This document shows, in pieces, positions 45,992-55,107 of a stretch of DNA of 64,000 nucleotides (position 1 is its first letter; every line of letters begins with the position of its first letter). The notes beneath the pieces are model-generated. The model was not told where the DNA came from. It searched no databases and worked only from the letters and a program-made list of their open reading frames with translations. The translations under genes were made by a program, and so were the position numbers. Origin of the DNA: Mycolicibacterium aurum (GTDB lineage: Bacteria > Actinomycetota > Actinomycetes > Mycobacteriales > Mycobacteriaceae); contig LT549889.1 in NCBI GenBank assembly GCA_900078775.1, forward strand, positions 806,001 through 870,000. The letters are read 5' to 3'.

Positions 45992-47179
45992 ATGCCAGGC
46001 GTTCTCGACGGGATTCGGGTGCTCGACTACGGCCGGTTCATCGCCGCGCCATGGTGCAGCGCGATCCTGGCCGATATGGGCGCCGACGTCCTACGAGTGG
46101 AGAAACGCGAGGGCGGCGAGGACCGCTGGGTGCAGGCCGTCACCGAAGGCGGCGAGGGCGGCACCTTCCTGCAGTGCAACCGCAACAAGCGTTCGCTGAC
46201 CCTGGACTCCACCACCCCCGAGGGCGCCGAGATCACCCGCAGGCTGGTCGCGGAAGCAGACATCGTCATCGCCAACATGCCGGCGGCCGGGATGCGAGCC
46301 AGCGGGCTGGATTACGAAACCCTCAGGGCGATCAAGCCGGACATCATCCTGGCCAGCGCCACCGCCTACGGGGAGGGCGGCCCGTACAGCGACAAAATCG
46401 GCTTCGACGGGGCCGGGCAGGTGATGTCGGGGGCGGTGTACCGGCAAGGCCTGCCGGATCAACCGATCCGAACCGTGGTCCCCTACGCCGATTTCGGCAC
46501 CGCACTCACCCTGGCCATCGGCGTCATGATGGCGCTCTATCACCGCGACCGCACGGGCGAGGGGCAGCACGTCGAGGCGGCGCTGCTGCCCACCGCGCTG
46601 ATGCTGTCCAACGCCTTCCTGATCGAACGCGAACTGCTGCAACGCGACAAGCCCCGAATGGGCAATCAGGGTGGCTCGGTGGCGCCGTGCGATCTGTACC
46701 GCACCGCCGACGACCAATGGGTGCTGCTGCAGGTCGCCGGTCAGCCGATGTTCAAACGCTGGTGTCGGCTCGTGGGGCGAGAAGACCTGTTCGACGACCT
46801 GCGGTTCGCCGACGACGACACCCGCTGGGTCAACGGCGACATCCTCAACGACATCATGGCCCAGTGGTGCGCCGACAAGACCAAGGCCGAGGTGCTCGAG
46901 CTGCTGGACAAGGCGAAAATGCCCGCCGCACCGCTGTATTCGACGCAGGAGGTGCTCGACGATCCGCACATCGCGGCGATGGGCTACCTGCAGCGGGTGC
47001 CGTTTCCCGGCGCCCCGCGCGATGTGCCGATCATCGAGACCCCGTTCCGGATGTCGGCCACCCCGGGCACCATCCGTTACCGGGCGCCGCTGCTCGGTGA
47101 GCACACCGCGGACGTGCTCACCGAGATCGGCTACAGCGCCGCCGAGATCGAGGATCTGCGGGCGGCCGGCATCGTCTAG
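45992..47179 (+). CDS. CaiB/BaiF (type III) CoA-transferase
   Basis: A 395-residue enzyme moving CoA between carboxylates. Catalytic Asp167 is in 'TVVPYADFGTALTLA'; N-terminal 'LDGIRVLDYGRFIAAPWCSAILADMGADVLRVEK' and 'GEGQHVEAALL' are typical. ATG 45992 (MPGVLDGIRV) fits the family; 45980 is a possible alternative and 45962 is unlikely because it lies inside the operator. It converges on the SnoaL gene, both stops in CTAG. It probably activates a substrate for the local oxidation genes. Confidence 0.93.
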   Translation: MPGVLDGIRVLDYGRFIAAPWCSAILADMGADVLRVEKREGGEDRWVQAVTEGGEGGTFLQCNRNKRSLTLDSTTPEGAEITRRLVAEADIVIANMPAAGMRASGLDYETLRAIKPDIILASATAYGEGGPYSDKIGFDGAGQVMSGAVYRQGLPDQPIRTVVPYADFGTALTLAIGVMMALYHRDRTGEGQHVEAALLPTALMLSNAFLIERELLQRDKPRMGNQGGSVAPCDLYRTADDQWVLLQVAGQPMFKRWCRLVGREDLFDDLRFADDDTRWVNGDILNDIMAQWCADKTKAEVLELLDKAKMPAAPLYSTQEVLDDPHIAAMGYLQRVPFPGAPRDVPIIETPFRMSATPGTIRYRAPLLGEHTADVLTEIGYSAAEIEDLRAAGIV

Positions 47180-47685
47180 TCCAGCGGCCCCGCGGTGAGC
47201 AGGGCGCGGGCGTCCAGGTCCCCGGTGAGGGCGCGGGTGACCCGGCGGGTGATCTGCCAGCGGCCGTCGGTCCGGCGCAGCGTGAAGTGGTTCGCCCCGG
47301 CCCGCGCCACCACCCAGCGTTCCTCACGCCGGCGCACCAGCAGCGACTCGCACACCGCATAGGCATCGTCACCCCGCACGTTCACCTGCGCCGGCCCGAG
47401 GAAATGCGCTGCGCCCCCGGCGATCAGGTTCTGGTGGGCGTCGGAGGCCACCATGGCGTGCACGTCGGCGCGGCTGCGCATGTGCCAACCCTCGACCTGA
47501 TAGCTGCCGTCCTCGCTCCACAGCGCGGCGACCTCGTCGGGGGAGCCGGCGTCGACCAGCGGCCCGTAGGAGGCGATCAGCTGCGTGATGGCAACCTGAT
47601 CGGCGAGAGCGCGGACCTGTTGTTCGAGTGCGCCCAGACGGGTCTCCAGGGTGGCGTCGTCGGGGGTCGCGTCGCGGGAAGTCAT
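47176..47685 (-). CDS. SnoaL-like / NTF2-fold protein
   Basis: A 169-residue protein with an N-terminal coiled helix ('LETRLGALEQQVRALADQVAITQLIASYG') and a cone-shaped SnoaL domain ('EDGSYQVEGWHMRSRADVHAMV', 'GDDAYAVCESLLVRR', 'ANHFTLRRTDGRWQITRR'). The fold houses small isomerases, dehydratases and binding proteins; catalytic residues cannot be assigned. Last gene of the SDR-LLM-SnoaL operon, its start overlapping the LLM stop. Confidence 0.85.
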   Translation of the reverse strand: MTSRDATPDDATLETRLGALEQQVRALADQVAITQLIASYGPLVDAGSPDEVAALWSEDGSYQVEGWHMRSRADVHAMVASDAHQNLIAGGAAHFLGPAQVNVRGDDAYAVCESLLVRRREERWVVARAGANHFTLRRTDGRWQITRRVTRALTGDLDARALLTAGPLD

Positions 47686-48509
47686 AGCGGATGTCCGATC
47701 TCGTAGAGGGCACTGAGCTGTTCGCGGTAATGGTCTGCATTGTCGGCGCGCAGCACACAGGTCGCCACGGTGGCGCCGGCATCGCGGAGCCGCTCCAGTT
47801 GGCGGCGGGTGCCGGCCGGGTCACCGAGCGGGTCGCAGGGCCGCCCGGTGGACAGCACCACGTCGAAGCCGGCCGGCGCCGGGTGCCGGGCGAGGTAGTC
47901 GGTGATGGTGTCGGGGGAGAGGCCGAACGGCATCCAGCCGTCACCGAGTTCGACCGCCCGGCGCAGCGAGCGCAGCGTGCGCCCGCCCACCCACACCGTC
48001 AGATCGGTTGTGCCGGCATGCGGTTCGATGGCCAAGCCCGCCACGACGGGTTGTCCCCAGGCCGCCCGCAGCCGGCGCAGCGCGGCGTCCGCCTCGGCGC
48101 CGCGGTCAGCCCACTCCGCGCCGAGCAGATCGAACTCCTCGCGCAGCGACCCGACCCCGACACCCAGGATGGTGCGGCCGCCACTGAGCCGGTCCAGCGT
48201 CCCGTACCGCTTCGCCAACGCGACCGGGTGGTGGTAGCCGAGCACCAGCACCGAGGTGACCAACCGGATGCGCCGGGTGTGCGCGGCCAGAAACGACAAG
48301 GTGGCCAGCGGATCCCAGTACACCGACCCGCGGGTGTCGGCGGCCTCGGCCGGGATGCCGACGTGTTCGGAACAGGTCAGGTACTCGAATCCGAGATCGT
48401 CGGCGGCCGCCGCGATCGCCGCCAGTTCCGCCGGTCCGGCGTCGCGCTCCCACGGCGAGGCGATACCCGGCTGCTGGATGACCACCGGGGTGGACAGGCC
48501 CAGCCTCAC
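47682..48509 (-). CDS. LLM-class F420-dependent oxidoreductase (predicted)
   Basis: A 275-residue TIM-barrel flavin/F420 enzyme. Motifs: 'DLGFEYLTCSEHVGIP', 'TSVLVLGYHHPVALAKRYGTLDRLSGGR', 'GVGVGSLREEF'. Mycobacterial members use F420 to reduce or oxidise small compounds. Operon with the SDR upstream and SnoaL downstream, each overlapping by four bases. Substrate unknown. Confidence 0.9.
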   Translation of the reverse strand: MRLGLSTPVVIQQPGIASPWERDAGPAELAAIAAAADDLGFEYLTCSEHVGIPAEAADTRGSVYWDPLATLSFLAAHTRRIRLVTSVLVLGYHHPVALAKRYGTLDRLSGGRTILGVGVGSLREEFDLLGAEWADRGAEADAALRRLRAAWGQPVVAGLAIEPHAGTTDLTVWVGGRTLRSLRRAVELGDGWMPFGLSPDTITDYLARHPAPAGFDVVLSTGRPCDPLGDPAGTRRQLERLRDAGATVATCVLRADNADHYREQLSALYEIGHPL

Positions 48510-49324
48510 CGGCCCGCCTGCCCGATCAGTTTGCGCATCACCTCGTCGGTGCGCAGGATCGTCGCGGCGCGGTCCGGATTGCCATGGGCCAGCGCCACCT
48601 TCGCGTGCTTCTCGACCACGTGCACGGGCCCGTGGCCGAGCGCGGCGAGCCCCTCCCGGGCGACCTCCTCGGGTTCGGACACCGCCATCCCCGGGACGTC
48701 GAAGTTCAGGCCGACGCGCTCCATGGCCGGGGTCCGGGTGACACCGAGGACGAGTTCGAGGACGTCGACGTCATGCCCGCGCAATTCCAGCCACAGGCTT
48801 TCGGCGAAGATCCGGCCGAAGGCCTTCACCCCGCCGTACACGGTGTGCCGGTTGGAGCCCAGGTAGCCCGCCACCGAGCCGACCAACAGGATGCCGCCGC
48901 GGCGCCGCTCGCGCATCGGGGCGCCGAAATGGTGCACCAACGCCAGCGGGGTCGTCACGTTGAGGTCGATGACCTGTTGGAATGCGTCGAGGTCGCCGTC
49001 CAGGAACGGGGCGCTATGGGTGTTGGCGCCCGCGTTGTGGATCAGCAGGCCCACCTCGACGTCGGCCACCGCGTCGGCGACTGCCCGAACCGAGGCTGGG
49101 TCGGACAGGTCGGTGCTCAGGGTGCGGACCTGCACCCCGGACTCGCGGCAGCGTTGCGCGGTCTCCTCCAGCGGTCCGGGCTTGCGCGCCACCAGCAGTA
49201 GCTGCATCCCCGCGGCGGCCAGCAGCTGCGCGAACGCCGCCCCGACACCCTCGGAGCCGCCGGTGATCACGGCCCACGGTCCGTACTTGGTGGTGTCGAA
49301 GGCGGGGGCGGCGTCGGTGGTCAT
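48506..49324 (-). CDS. Short-chain dehydrogenase/reductase
   Basis: A 272-residue SDR. Cofactor motif 'ITGGSEGVGAAFA', 'NAGANTHS', catalytic Ser in 'GSVAGYLGS' and 'YGGVKAFGR' (Tyr-xxx-Lys). A C-terminal extension of about 30 residues follows the core. First gene of the operon; its start faces the TetR gene at 49393 across a 68-base gap with a perfect palindrome. Confidence 0.92.
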   Translation of the reverse strand: MTTDAAPAFDTTKYGPWAVITGGSEGVGAAFAQLLAAAGMQLLLVARKPGPLEETAQRCRESGVQVRTLSTDLSDPASVRAVADAVADVEVGLLIHNAGANTHSAPFLDGDLDAFQQVIDLNVTTPLALVHHFGAPMRERRRGGILLVGSVAGYLGSNRHTVYGGVKAFGRIFAESLWLELRGHDVDVLELVLGVTRTPAMERVGLNFDVPGMAVSEPEEVAREGLAALGHGPVHVVEKHAKVALAHGNPDRAATILRTDEVMRKLIGQAGR

Positions 49325-49355
49325 GGTTCCGTTGTAGCACCCCGAGACGGATTTA

Positions 49356-49369
49356 TAGAATTAATTCTA
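49356..49369. promoter_or_regulatory. Perfect 14-base palindrome between SDR and TetR genes
   Basis: TAGAATTAATTCTA, in the 68-base divergent gap, 24 bases before the TetR ATG. The TAGAA..TTCTA outer bases resemble the KstR class of TetR operators. Autorepression together with control of the SDR-LLM-SnoaL operon is likely. Confidence 0.65.
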
Positions 49370-49392
49370 GTTTTGTGTGAGGATCGGAGCCC

Positions 49393-49986
49393 ATGCCCCG
49401 GATCGGAACGCCCCGCGACCCGGGCCACGCGTCGACACCTCGACAGCTGGCCCGCAACGCCGCGATCCTGCATGCGGCGCGCCGGTTGGGTGCGCTGCAC
49501 GGGCTGGAGCGGGTCCAGATGTCCGATGTCGCCGTGGAGGCGGGCGTCGCGTTGGGCACGCTGTACCGGTACTACCCGTCCAAGCACCACCTGTTCGCCG
49601 CCACCCTGGCCTCCTCCGTCGCGGCTCTGCCGCCACCGGGCGGCATCCCGGCCGACCCGGTGGTCGCCGTCCGCGACTTCCTCGGCGCCGCGGCCGCCGA
49701 CCTGCTCGCCGAGCCGCGGCTGGCCCGGGCAATGCTGGTGTCGGTCAACGTGATCCGCTCCGGCGCCGAGACCCGTGCCGATCCGGTGATGCCGCAGCGC
49801 ATCCTGGCGATCGCCGGGATCGACGAACCCACCGCACAGGACCGCCGCCTGGTCCGGATGGTCGAGCAGTGCATGTACGGCATCCTGACCTGGGCGACCG
49901 CCGGGGAACTCGATACCGCCGCGGCGGTTGCCGACGTGCGCCTGGCGTGCGAACTACTCCTGGCGCCGTGGCGGGATCAGGGCTGA
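49393..49986 (+). CDS. TetR-family regulator
   Basis: A 197-residue repressor with helix-turn-helix 'VQMSDVAVEAGVALGTLYRYYPSKHHLFAATL', of the KstR-like class, and a helical ligand domain rich in Ala/Leu. It overlaps the convergent acyl-CoA ligase by ten bases. The divergent palindrome 49356-49369 is its probable operator. Confidence 0.9.
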   Translation: MPRIGTPRDPGHASTPRQLARNAAILHAARRLGALHGLERVQMSDVAVEAGVALGTLYRYYPSKHHLFAATLASSVAALPPPGGIPADPVVAVRDFLGAAAADLLAEPRLARAMLVSVNVIRSGAETRADPVMPQRILAIAGIDEPTAQDRRLVRMVEQCMYGILTWATAGELDTAAAVADVRLACELLLAPWRDQG

Positions 49987-51437
49987 GCCGCCAGCAGCGC
50001 CCGCAACGCGACGTTGTCGACCTTGCCGGTGGCCCCGCGCGGGATTGCGTCGTCATCGTCGAGCAGCAACCAGACGGTGGGGATCTTGAACGCGCTCAGC
50101 ACACCGCGCGCGGCGGCGCGCAGTTCCTCGACGCTCGACGAGCCGACGACCGCGGCCCCGACCCGATTACGTTGCCCGTCGGGCACATTGGTCACATGGG
50201 CGGCGCGCACGCCGGGGATGGTGCGCAGCGCGCGCTCCACCTCGCCCGGATACACGGTGGCACCGCTGACCTTGAACATGTCGTCGGCGCGGCCGCGGTA
50301 GAACAGGAACCCGTCCTCGTCCAGGTAGCCGAGATCGCCGGTGGGGTAGAAGCCGTCCGGGGTGAACACCTCCGCACGGCTGCGCCGACAGATGCCGCGC
50401 AGGATATGCGGCCCGCGGATGTGGATTTGGCCGACCTGCCCGGCGGGCACCGGGCGTCCGGTCTCCACATCGGCGATGCGTACGTCCATGCCGGGGAAGG
50501 GCTTTCCGCAGCTTCCGTATGCCGACTCCGGCAGGTCACGGCCGGCGGGATACCCGCTGTAGGGGCCGAACGATTCCGTCATCCCCAACAGGGCGGCGCG
50601 GGCTCCCGGAGCCGAGCGCAGGGCCTCGGGCAACAGCGCCTCCAGGCTGCCTATCCGGAGATCGGGCAGGGTCTGCCGGTCCAGGTGTTCGGCCAGGGCG
50701 ACGGCCTGATCCGGCCATCCACGGAACAGCGTGACGCGTTCGCGGCGCAGCAGTTCCAGGGTGGACTGCGGGGAGGGGATCGGTTCGGTCACCAGGGTCG
50801 CCCCGGCCAGCAGCGCGGTGAGGATGCCGGTGCCGAATCCGCCGACCCAGAAGAAGGGCAGTGGGAGATACAGTCGGCTGTCCTCGGTGACGTGGCGGGA
50901 GGCCAGTCCGGAACGCGTCGCCGCCAGCGCGTTGCCATGGGAATGCAGGACGCCTTTGGGGGCGCCGCTGCTCCCGGAGGTGAACATGATGACCAGCGGA
51001 TCGGCGGGCCGCACCGGTGGCGGCGCCGCGTCCCCGTGCAGGGCCAGGATCTCGGCCGGGGTCCAGATCCGCCGCAGCGACGGCACCGGATCCGGGACGT
51101 AGCGGCGGCCGCGGAACTCCTCGACCGCGATCAGGTGCTGAACCGATGCGGTACGCAATTGTGCGGTGAGTTCGGGTGTGGTGAGCAGCGTGCTCAGCGG
51201 GACCAGGATTGCTCCGATCCGGCCGGCGGCCAGGGCGATACGCACCCAGTCCGCGCAGTTCTGCATGATCAGGCCCACCCGGGTGCCCTTACCGATCCCG
51301 GCGTCGATCAGCCCGGAGGCCAATGCTGCTGTGGTGCGTTCCAGTTCGGCGTAGCTGATGCTGGTGTCCGGGTCGATGACCATCGGCCGGGGATCGTCGG
51401 ACCGCGACCGCAGCAACGCGTCGATGGTGTCAGTCAT
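49977..51437 (-). CDS. AMP-dependent acyl-CoA synthetase (third ligase of the operon)
   Basis: A 486-residue ANL enzyme. Motifs 'IMFTSGSSGAPKGVLHSHG' (A3), 'LLGMTESFGPYSG' (A5), 'YPTGDLGYLDEDGF' (A7), 'GRADDMFKVSGATVYPGEVE' (A8) and catalytic lysine in 'RGATGKVDNVAL'. It is downstream of two further ligases and three crotonases in one coupled operon. Unlike long-chain FadD proteins it is short, pointing to small or cyclic acids. Confidence 0.93.
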   Translation of the reverse strand: MTDTIDALLRSRSDDPRPMVIDPDTSISYAELERTTAALASGLIDAGIGKGTRVGLIMQNCADWVRIALAAGRIGAILVPLSTLLTTPELTAQLRTASVQHLIAVEEFRGRRYVPDPVPSLRRIWTPAEILALHGDAAPPPVRPADPLVIMFTSGSSGAPKGVLHSHGNALAATRSGLASRHVTEDSRLYLPLPFFWVGGFGTGILTALLAGATLVTEPIPSPQSTLELLRRERVTLFRGWPDQAVALAEHLDRQTLPDLRIGSLEALLPEALRSAPGARAALLGMTESFGPYSGYPAGRDLPESAYGSCGKPFPGMDVRIADVETGRPVPAGQVGQIHIRGPHILRGICRRSRAEVFTPDGFYPTGDLGYLDEDGFLFYRGRADDMFKVSGATVYPGEVERALRTIPGVRAAHVTNVPDGQRNRVGAAVVGSSSVEELRAAARGVLSAFKIPTVWLLLDDDDAIPRGATGKVDNVALRALLAAQP

Positions 51438-52884
51438 CGAACAGTCCCCTCAGTGCCGGCATGTCGATCTTGCCGCTGGAGAGCAGCGGCACCTCGTCCG
51501 GCCGGCAGACCGCGAACCGGCGGGGCACCTTGTAGGCCGACAGTTCGGAGCGCAGCGCACGCCACAGCGCATCGGTGTCCACCGGTTCGTCGCTGACGAT
51601 GACGGCGGCCACGATCTGCCCGCGTTCGGTGTCGGGCAGCCCCACCACGTGCGCGGTGAAACCCTGTGCGGCGATGGCCCTGACCACCTCGGCGGGCGTG
51701 ACGTTCGCCCCGGCGGTCTTGATCATCGACCCGGCCCGGGCCAGGTAGTAGAAGTACCCGTCGGCGTCCACCCGGACTAGGTCGCCGGTGTGGAACCAGC
51801 CGTCGGCGTCGAAGCAGTCCTCCCAGGCGCGCCCGTAGTACCCCTGCATGACGTACGGGCCGCGGATGCACAGTTCCCCGGTGTCGAGCACCTTGGTCTC
51901 GAAACCCGGTGCGGGACGGCCGAAGCTGCCGCGCCGGTGCTCGGGCTGGTCGGACTCGTCCCCGTCGATCAGCAGTACGCCGCCCGCCTCGGTCATGCCG
52001 AGCATGTTGTGCCGCAACTCCGGATCGGCCGGGCGGGCATCCGGCGCCATCACCGGGTACAGGTTCCCGCGCCGCAGCGAGGATAGATCACGGTCGGCGA
52101 AGCCGGGGTGCCGCGGCAGATGCGCAATGCCGGCGGTGAAACCGTTGGTGACGTTGGGCCGCACGGCCTCCAACAGATCCAGGGTGGCGCCGGCGTCGGT
52201 GGCGTTGGAGCACACCAGCGTCGACCCGGCCGTCAGGGTGGCGAGCAGACCGAACGCGAATCCACCGATCCAGAAGAACGGTGAATTGCAGAACAACACG
52301 TCCGACGGACCGAGGCCGCGGATCTGGTTGAGGTTGCGCTGGTGCCCGAGCAGTCCGGCGTGGGTGTGCACCGCGCCCTTGGGTGCGCCGGTGGACCCGG
52401 AGGTGTAGATGATCGCCAGCACATCGCAGCCGTCCACATCGGCTTCCATGGCGGGCAGCGCATCGGTGACGCGGGCGGTGGGCGGCTCGAAGAACACGTG
52501 ACGCAGGCACGGCAGGCCGGCGGTGTCCGCCAGCCGGGCCCGGTAGTCGTGGCTACGGTAGGAGCCGGCGGACAGCAGGATCGACACATCGCTGTCCAGC
52601 AGCTGGGTGCGCAGTTCGGCGGCGGTGGCGAAGGTGGAGAACGGCACCACCACCGCACCGATGCGGGCCGCGGCGAGCATGGCCACCACGAACTCGGGCC
52701 CGTTCGGATACAGCACGCCCACGTGAGTGCCCTTCCCGGCGCCCAGGGTGAGCAGGCCGGCGGCCAACTCGGCGGAACGGCGGTCCGCCTCGGCATAGGA
52801 CAGCGTCCGATCGTCACAGATCAGCAGCGGGTGCCCGCCCCGGTGGGCGCGGGCGGCCAGCAGCGTTGCGACGGTGTCAGACAC
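51430..52884 (-). CDS. AMP-dependent acyl-CoA synthetase (second ligase of the operon)
   Basis: A 484-residue ANL enzyme from GTG 52882-52884. Motifs 'IIYTSGSTGAPKGAVHTHA', 'MLGMTEAGGV', 'WFHTGDLVRVDADGY', 'GSMIKTAGANVTPAE' and catalytic 'SSGKIDMPAL'. Its start overlaps the first ligase by eight bases and its end overlaps the third by eight. It is more like the third ligase than the first. Confidence 0.92.
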   Translation of the reverse strand: MSDTVATLLAARAHRGGHPLLICDDRTLSYAEADRRSAELAAGLLTLGAGKGTHVGVLYPNGPEFVVAMLAAARIGAVVVPFSTFATAAELRTQLLDSDVSILLSAGSYRSHDYRARLADTAGLPCLRHVFFEPPTARVTDALPAMEADVDGCDVLAIIYTSGSTGAPKGAVHTHAGLLGHQRNLNQIRGLGPSDVLFCNSPFFWIGGFAFGLLATLTAGSTLVCSNATDAGATLDLLEAVRPNVTNGFTAGIAHLPRHPGFADRDLSSLRRGNLYPVMAPDARPADPELRHNMLGMTEAGGVLLIDGDESDQPEHRRGSFGRPAPGFETKVLDTGELCIRGPYVMQGYYGRAWEDCFDADGWFHTGDLVRVDADGYFYYLARAGSMIKTAGANVTPAEVVRAIAAQGFTAHVVGLPDTERGQIVAAVIVSDEPVDTDALWRALRSELSAYKVPRRFAVCRPDEVPLLSSGKIDMPALRGLFDD

Positions 52885-54334
52885 GACAGCCGAAGTGCTC
52901 GCGGACCGCACCCAGATCGGCCTTCCCCGAGGGCGTTCGCGGAATCGCGTCCACGATCGCGAGGTCGGTGGGGATCTCGTAGCGGGCCAGCCGGCCGGCC
53001 AGATAGTCCACCAGTTCCTCGCCGGTGGCCGCCGCGCCGGGACGCAGTTCCACCATGGCCACCGGGGTTTCCCCGAGCCGGTCGTCGGCCCGGCCGATCA
53101 CCGCGGCACCCCGCACCGCCGGGTGGCTCTCCAGCGCGGCCCGCACATCGTCGGGCATCACCTTGAACCCACCCCGGATGATGGCCTGATCCGCCCGGCC
53201 CAGGATCCACACGAAGCCGTCGGCGTCGATCCGCGCGAGGTCGGTGGTGCGGATCCAGCCGGATCCCGGATCCATCTGTGCCGGTTTGACTTCCAGCAGC
53301 CCCTGCTGGTCTGGGCCGAGCACGGTGCCGTCCGCGTCGACCACGCGCAGCTGGGCGCCCGGGTTCGCGCGGCCCACGCTGCCGCGTTTGGCCTGCCAGT
53401 ACCGTTGATGGTCGGCCAGTGTCCAGGAGGCCACGCCGCCGCCGAATTCGGTTGCGGCATAAGAGGTCAGCACCGGGATACCGAACTTCTCGGTGAAGGC
53501 GTCGGCGTCGTCGGCCGACAGCGGGGCGGTACCGGAGGTAACCGCGCGCACCCCGGCGAGGTCCTCGCGGGTCAGCTCGGAGTGCAGCACCATCCGCAGC
53601 GCCGCCGGCACCAGCGAGACCGCGCGCGGTCTGTGCTCGCGCACCGCGGCCGTCCACCGCTGCAGGTCGAACTTGGGCAGCAGCACGAACGGCCGGGCCT
53701 CGGCCAGGCACAGCAGCACCCGGAACACCCCGCCGACGTGCACCAGCGGGGAGTTGACGATGGCCACCCCGCGGCGCAGTTCGGTGGGCTCCTGCCACGG
53801 TTGCCGGCCCATGACGCTGCGGGCCAACATGTCGTAGGTGAGATCCACCCGCTTCGGGGGACCGGTGGTGCCGCTGGTCAACATCCAGACCGCGACGCCG
53901 GGGCGGGCCCCGCCATCCGTGTGGGTGTCGGCGCCGGTGCCCTCGACGATGGTCGGGTCGGTGTCCAGGTCGGCGATGGTGACCACGGTGCCCGCGAAGT
54001 CGGGCGGCAGCAGATTGGCGATATCGTCGGCCAACCCGACGATGACCGCCAACGCCAGGTTCGCGATATCGGTGCGGGTGCGGTCATCCCCACGCGACGG
54101 GTTGATCACCACGACGGTGCCGCCGGCCTCCAGCACCCCGAGCAGCGCCGCCACGTGCGGCGGGCTGTTGCGCAGCATGATGCCGACCCGGGCCCCGGCG
54201 GTGAGCGCACCGATCCGGCGGGCCAGGGTTGCGAGCTGTCCCCACGTCGACCACGCGCCGTCGAACTGCAGTGCCCGTGCAGCCGGGTCGAGATCCAGCA
54301 CGGTGCCGATGCGGCGTGAAAGCGGATGCGTCAT
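52877..54334 (-). CDS. AMP-dependent ligase with altered A3 motif (first ligase of the operon)
   Basis: A 485-residue ANL enzyme. The A3 nucleotide loop reads 'WMLTSGTTGPPKRVDLTYD': the usual glycine after PK is arginine. A5 is 'SYAATEFGGGV', A7 'WIRTTDLARIDADGF', A8 'GRADQAIIRGGFKVMP' and the catalytic lysine is in 'TPSGKADLGAV'. Function may differ from its two neighbours. ATG 54332-54334 overlaps the crotonase stop by one base. Confidence 0.9.
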   Translation of the reverse strand: MTHPLSRRIGTVLDLDPAARALQFDGAWSTWGQLATLARRIGALTAGARVGIMLRNSPPHVAALLGVLEAGGTVVVINPSRGDDRTRTDIANLALAVIVGLADDIANLLPPDFAGTVVTIADLDTDPTIVEGTGADTHTDGGARPGVAVWMLTSGTTGPPKRVDLTYDMLARSVMGRQPWQEPTELRRGVAIVNSPLVHVGGVFRVLLCLAEARPFVLLPKFDLQRWTAAVREHRPRAVSLVPAALRMVLHSELTREDLAGVRAVTSGTAPLSADDADAFTEKFGIPVLTSYAATEFGGGVASWTLADHQRYWQAKRGSVGRANPGAQLRVVDADGTVLGPDQQGLLEVKPAQMDPGSGWIRTTDLARIDADGFVWILGRADQAIIRGGFKVMPDDVRAALESHPAVRGAAVIGRADDRLGETPVAMVELRPGAAATGEELVDYLAGRLARYEIPTDLAIVDAIPRTPSGKADLGAVREHFGCRV

Positions 54335-55107
54335 CAGCGGATCCGGTGCGGTGTCTTGGGTACCGGCCGGGCCGCGAGCTCCTTCTTGGCGATCGGGTTG
54401 CCCACTCGGGTGTAGATCAGCCCCTGATCCATGGCCGCGCGGTAGGGCTTGTCCAGTGACTCCCACACCGCCTTGACGGTGCCCTGGGTGGCGGTCGGGG
54501 GTTTGTTGGCGATCGTCGCGGCGATCTCCTGGGCGCGGGCCCACAGTTCTTCGCGGGCCACCACCTCGGTGACCAGACCGATCTGCAGGGCGGTCTCGGC
54601 GCCCACGCGCTCGTCGTTGCCCATCAGCGCCATCCGCAACGTGTGGGCCAGCCCGACTCGGCGCATCAGCCCGATCGGTTCCAGGGCCGACACCAACCCG
54701 GAGGTGACATGCGAGTCGAAGAAGGTGGCCTCCGGCGAGCAGATCACCACATCGGATTCGTTGACGAAGTACAGCGCGCCGGCGGTGCACATGCCCTGTA
54801 CCGCGCAGACCACCGGCTTCCACATCTTCTGCCATTTGGGGCTGAGCAGTTCGCCGGGATCCTCGTGGTTCCAGACGATCTCGGGCTGTCCGTAGCTGGA
54901 CTTGATGTCCAGGCCGGCACTGAACGCGCGGTCCCCGGCAGCGCGCAGCACCACCGCGTGCACGCCGTCGTCGTCCTTGATCGCATGCCACGCATCGCGC
55001 ATCTCGTGGCACATCTGCCGGTTGAACGTGTTGAGCGCCTCGGGCCGGTTCAGCGTGACGGTGGCGACCCGGCTGTCGTGGTCGAAGTCCAGCAGGATGG
55101 TCTGCAC
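54334..55107 (-). CDS. Crotonase-family protein, catalytic glutamates absent
   Basis: A 257-residue enoyl-CoA hydratase/isomerase-fold protein from GTG 55105-55107. The oxyanion-hole loops are 'RAFSAGLDIK' and 'QGMCTAGALYF'. By alignment, the two hydratase glutamates (rat Glu144 and Glu164) fall on Tyr and His here ('ATFFDSHVTSGLV'), so it is probably not a plain hydratase. Stop codon of the preceding crotonase overlaps its start (TAGTG). Confidence 0.88.
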   Translation of the reverse strand: MQTILLDFDHDSRVATVTLNRPEALNTFNRQMCHEMRDAWHAIKDDDGVHAVVLRAAGDRAFSAGLDIKSSYGQPEIVWNHEDPGELLSPKWQKMWKPVVCAVQGMCTAGALYFVNESDVVICSPEATFFDSHVTSGLVSALEPIGLMRRVGLAHTLRMALMGNDERVGAETALQIGLVTEVVAREELWARAQEIAATIANKPPTATQGTVKAVWESLDKPYRAAMDQGLIYTRVGNPIAKKELAARPVPKTPHRIR

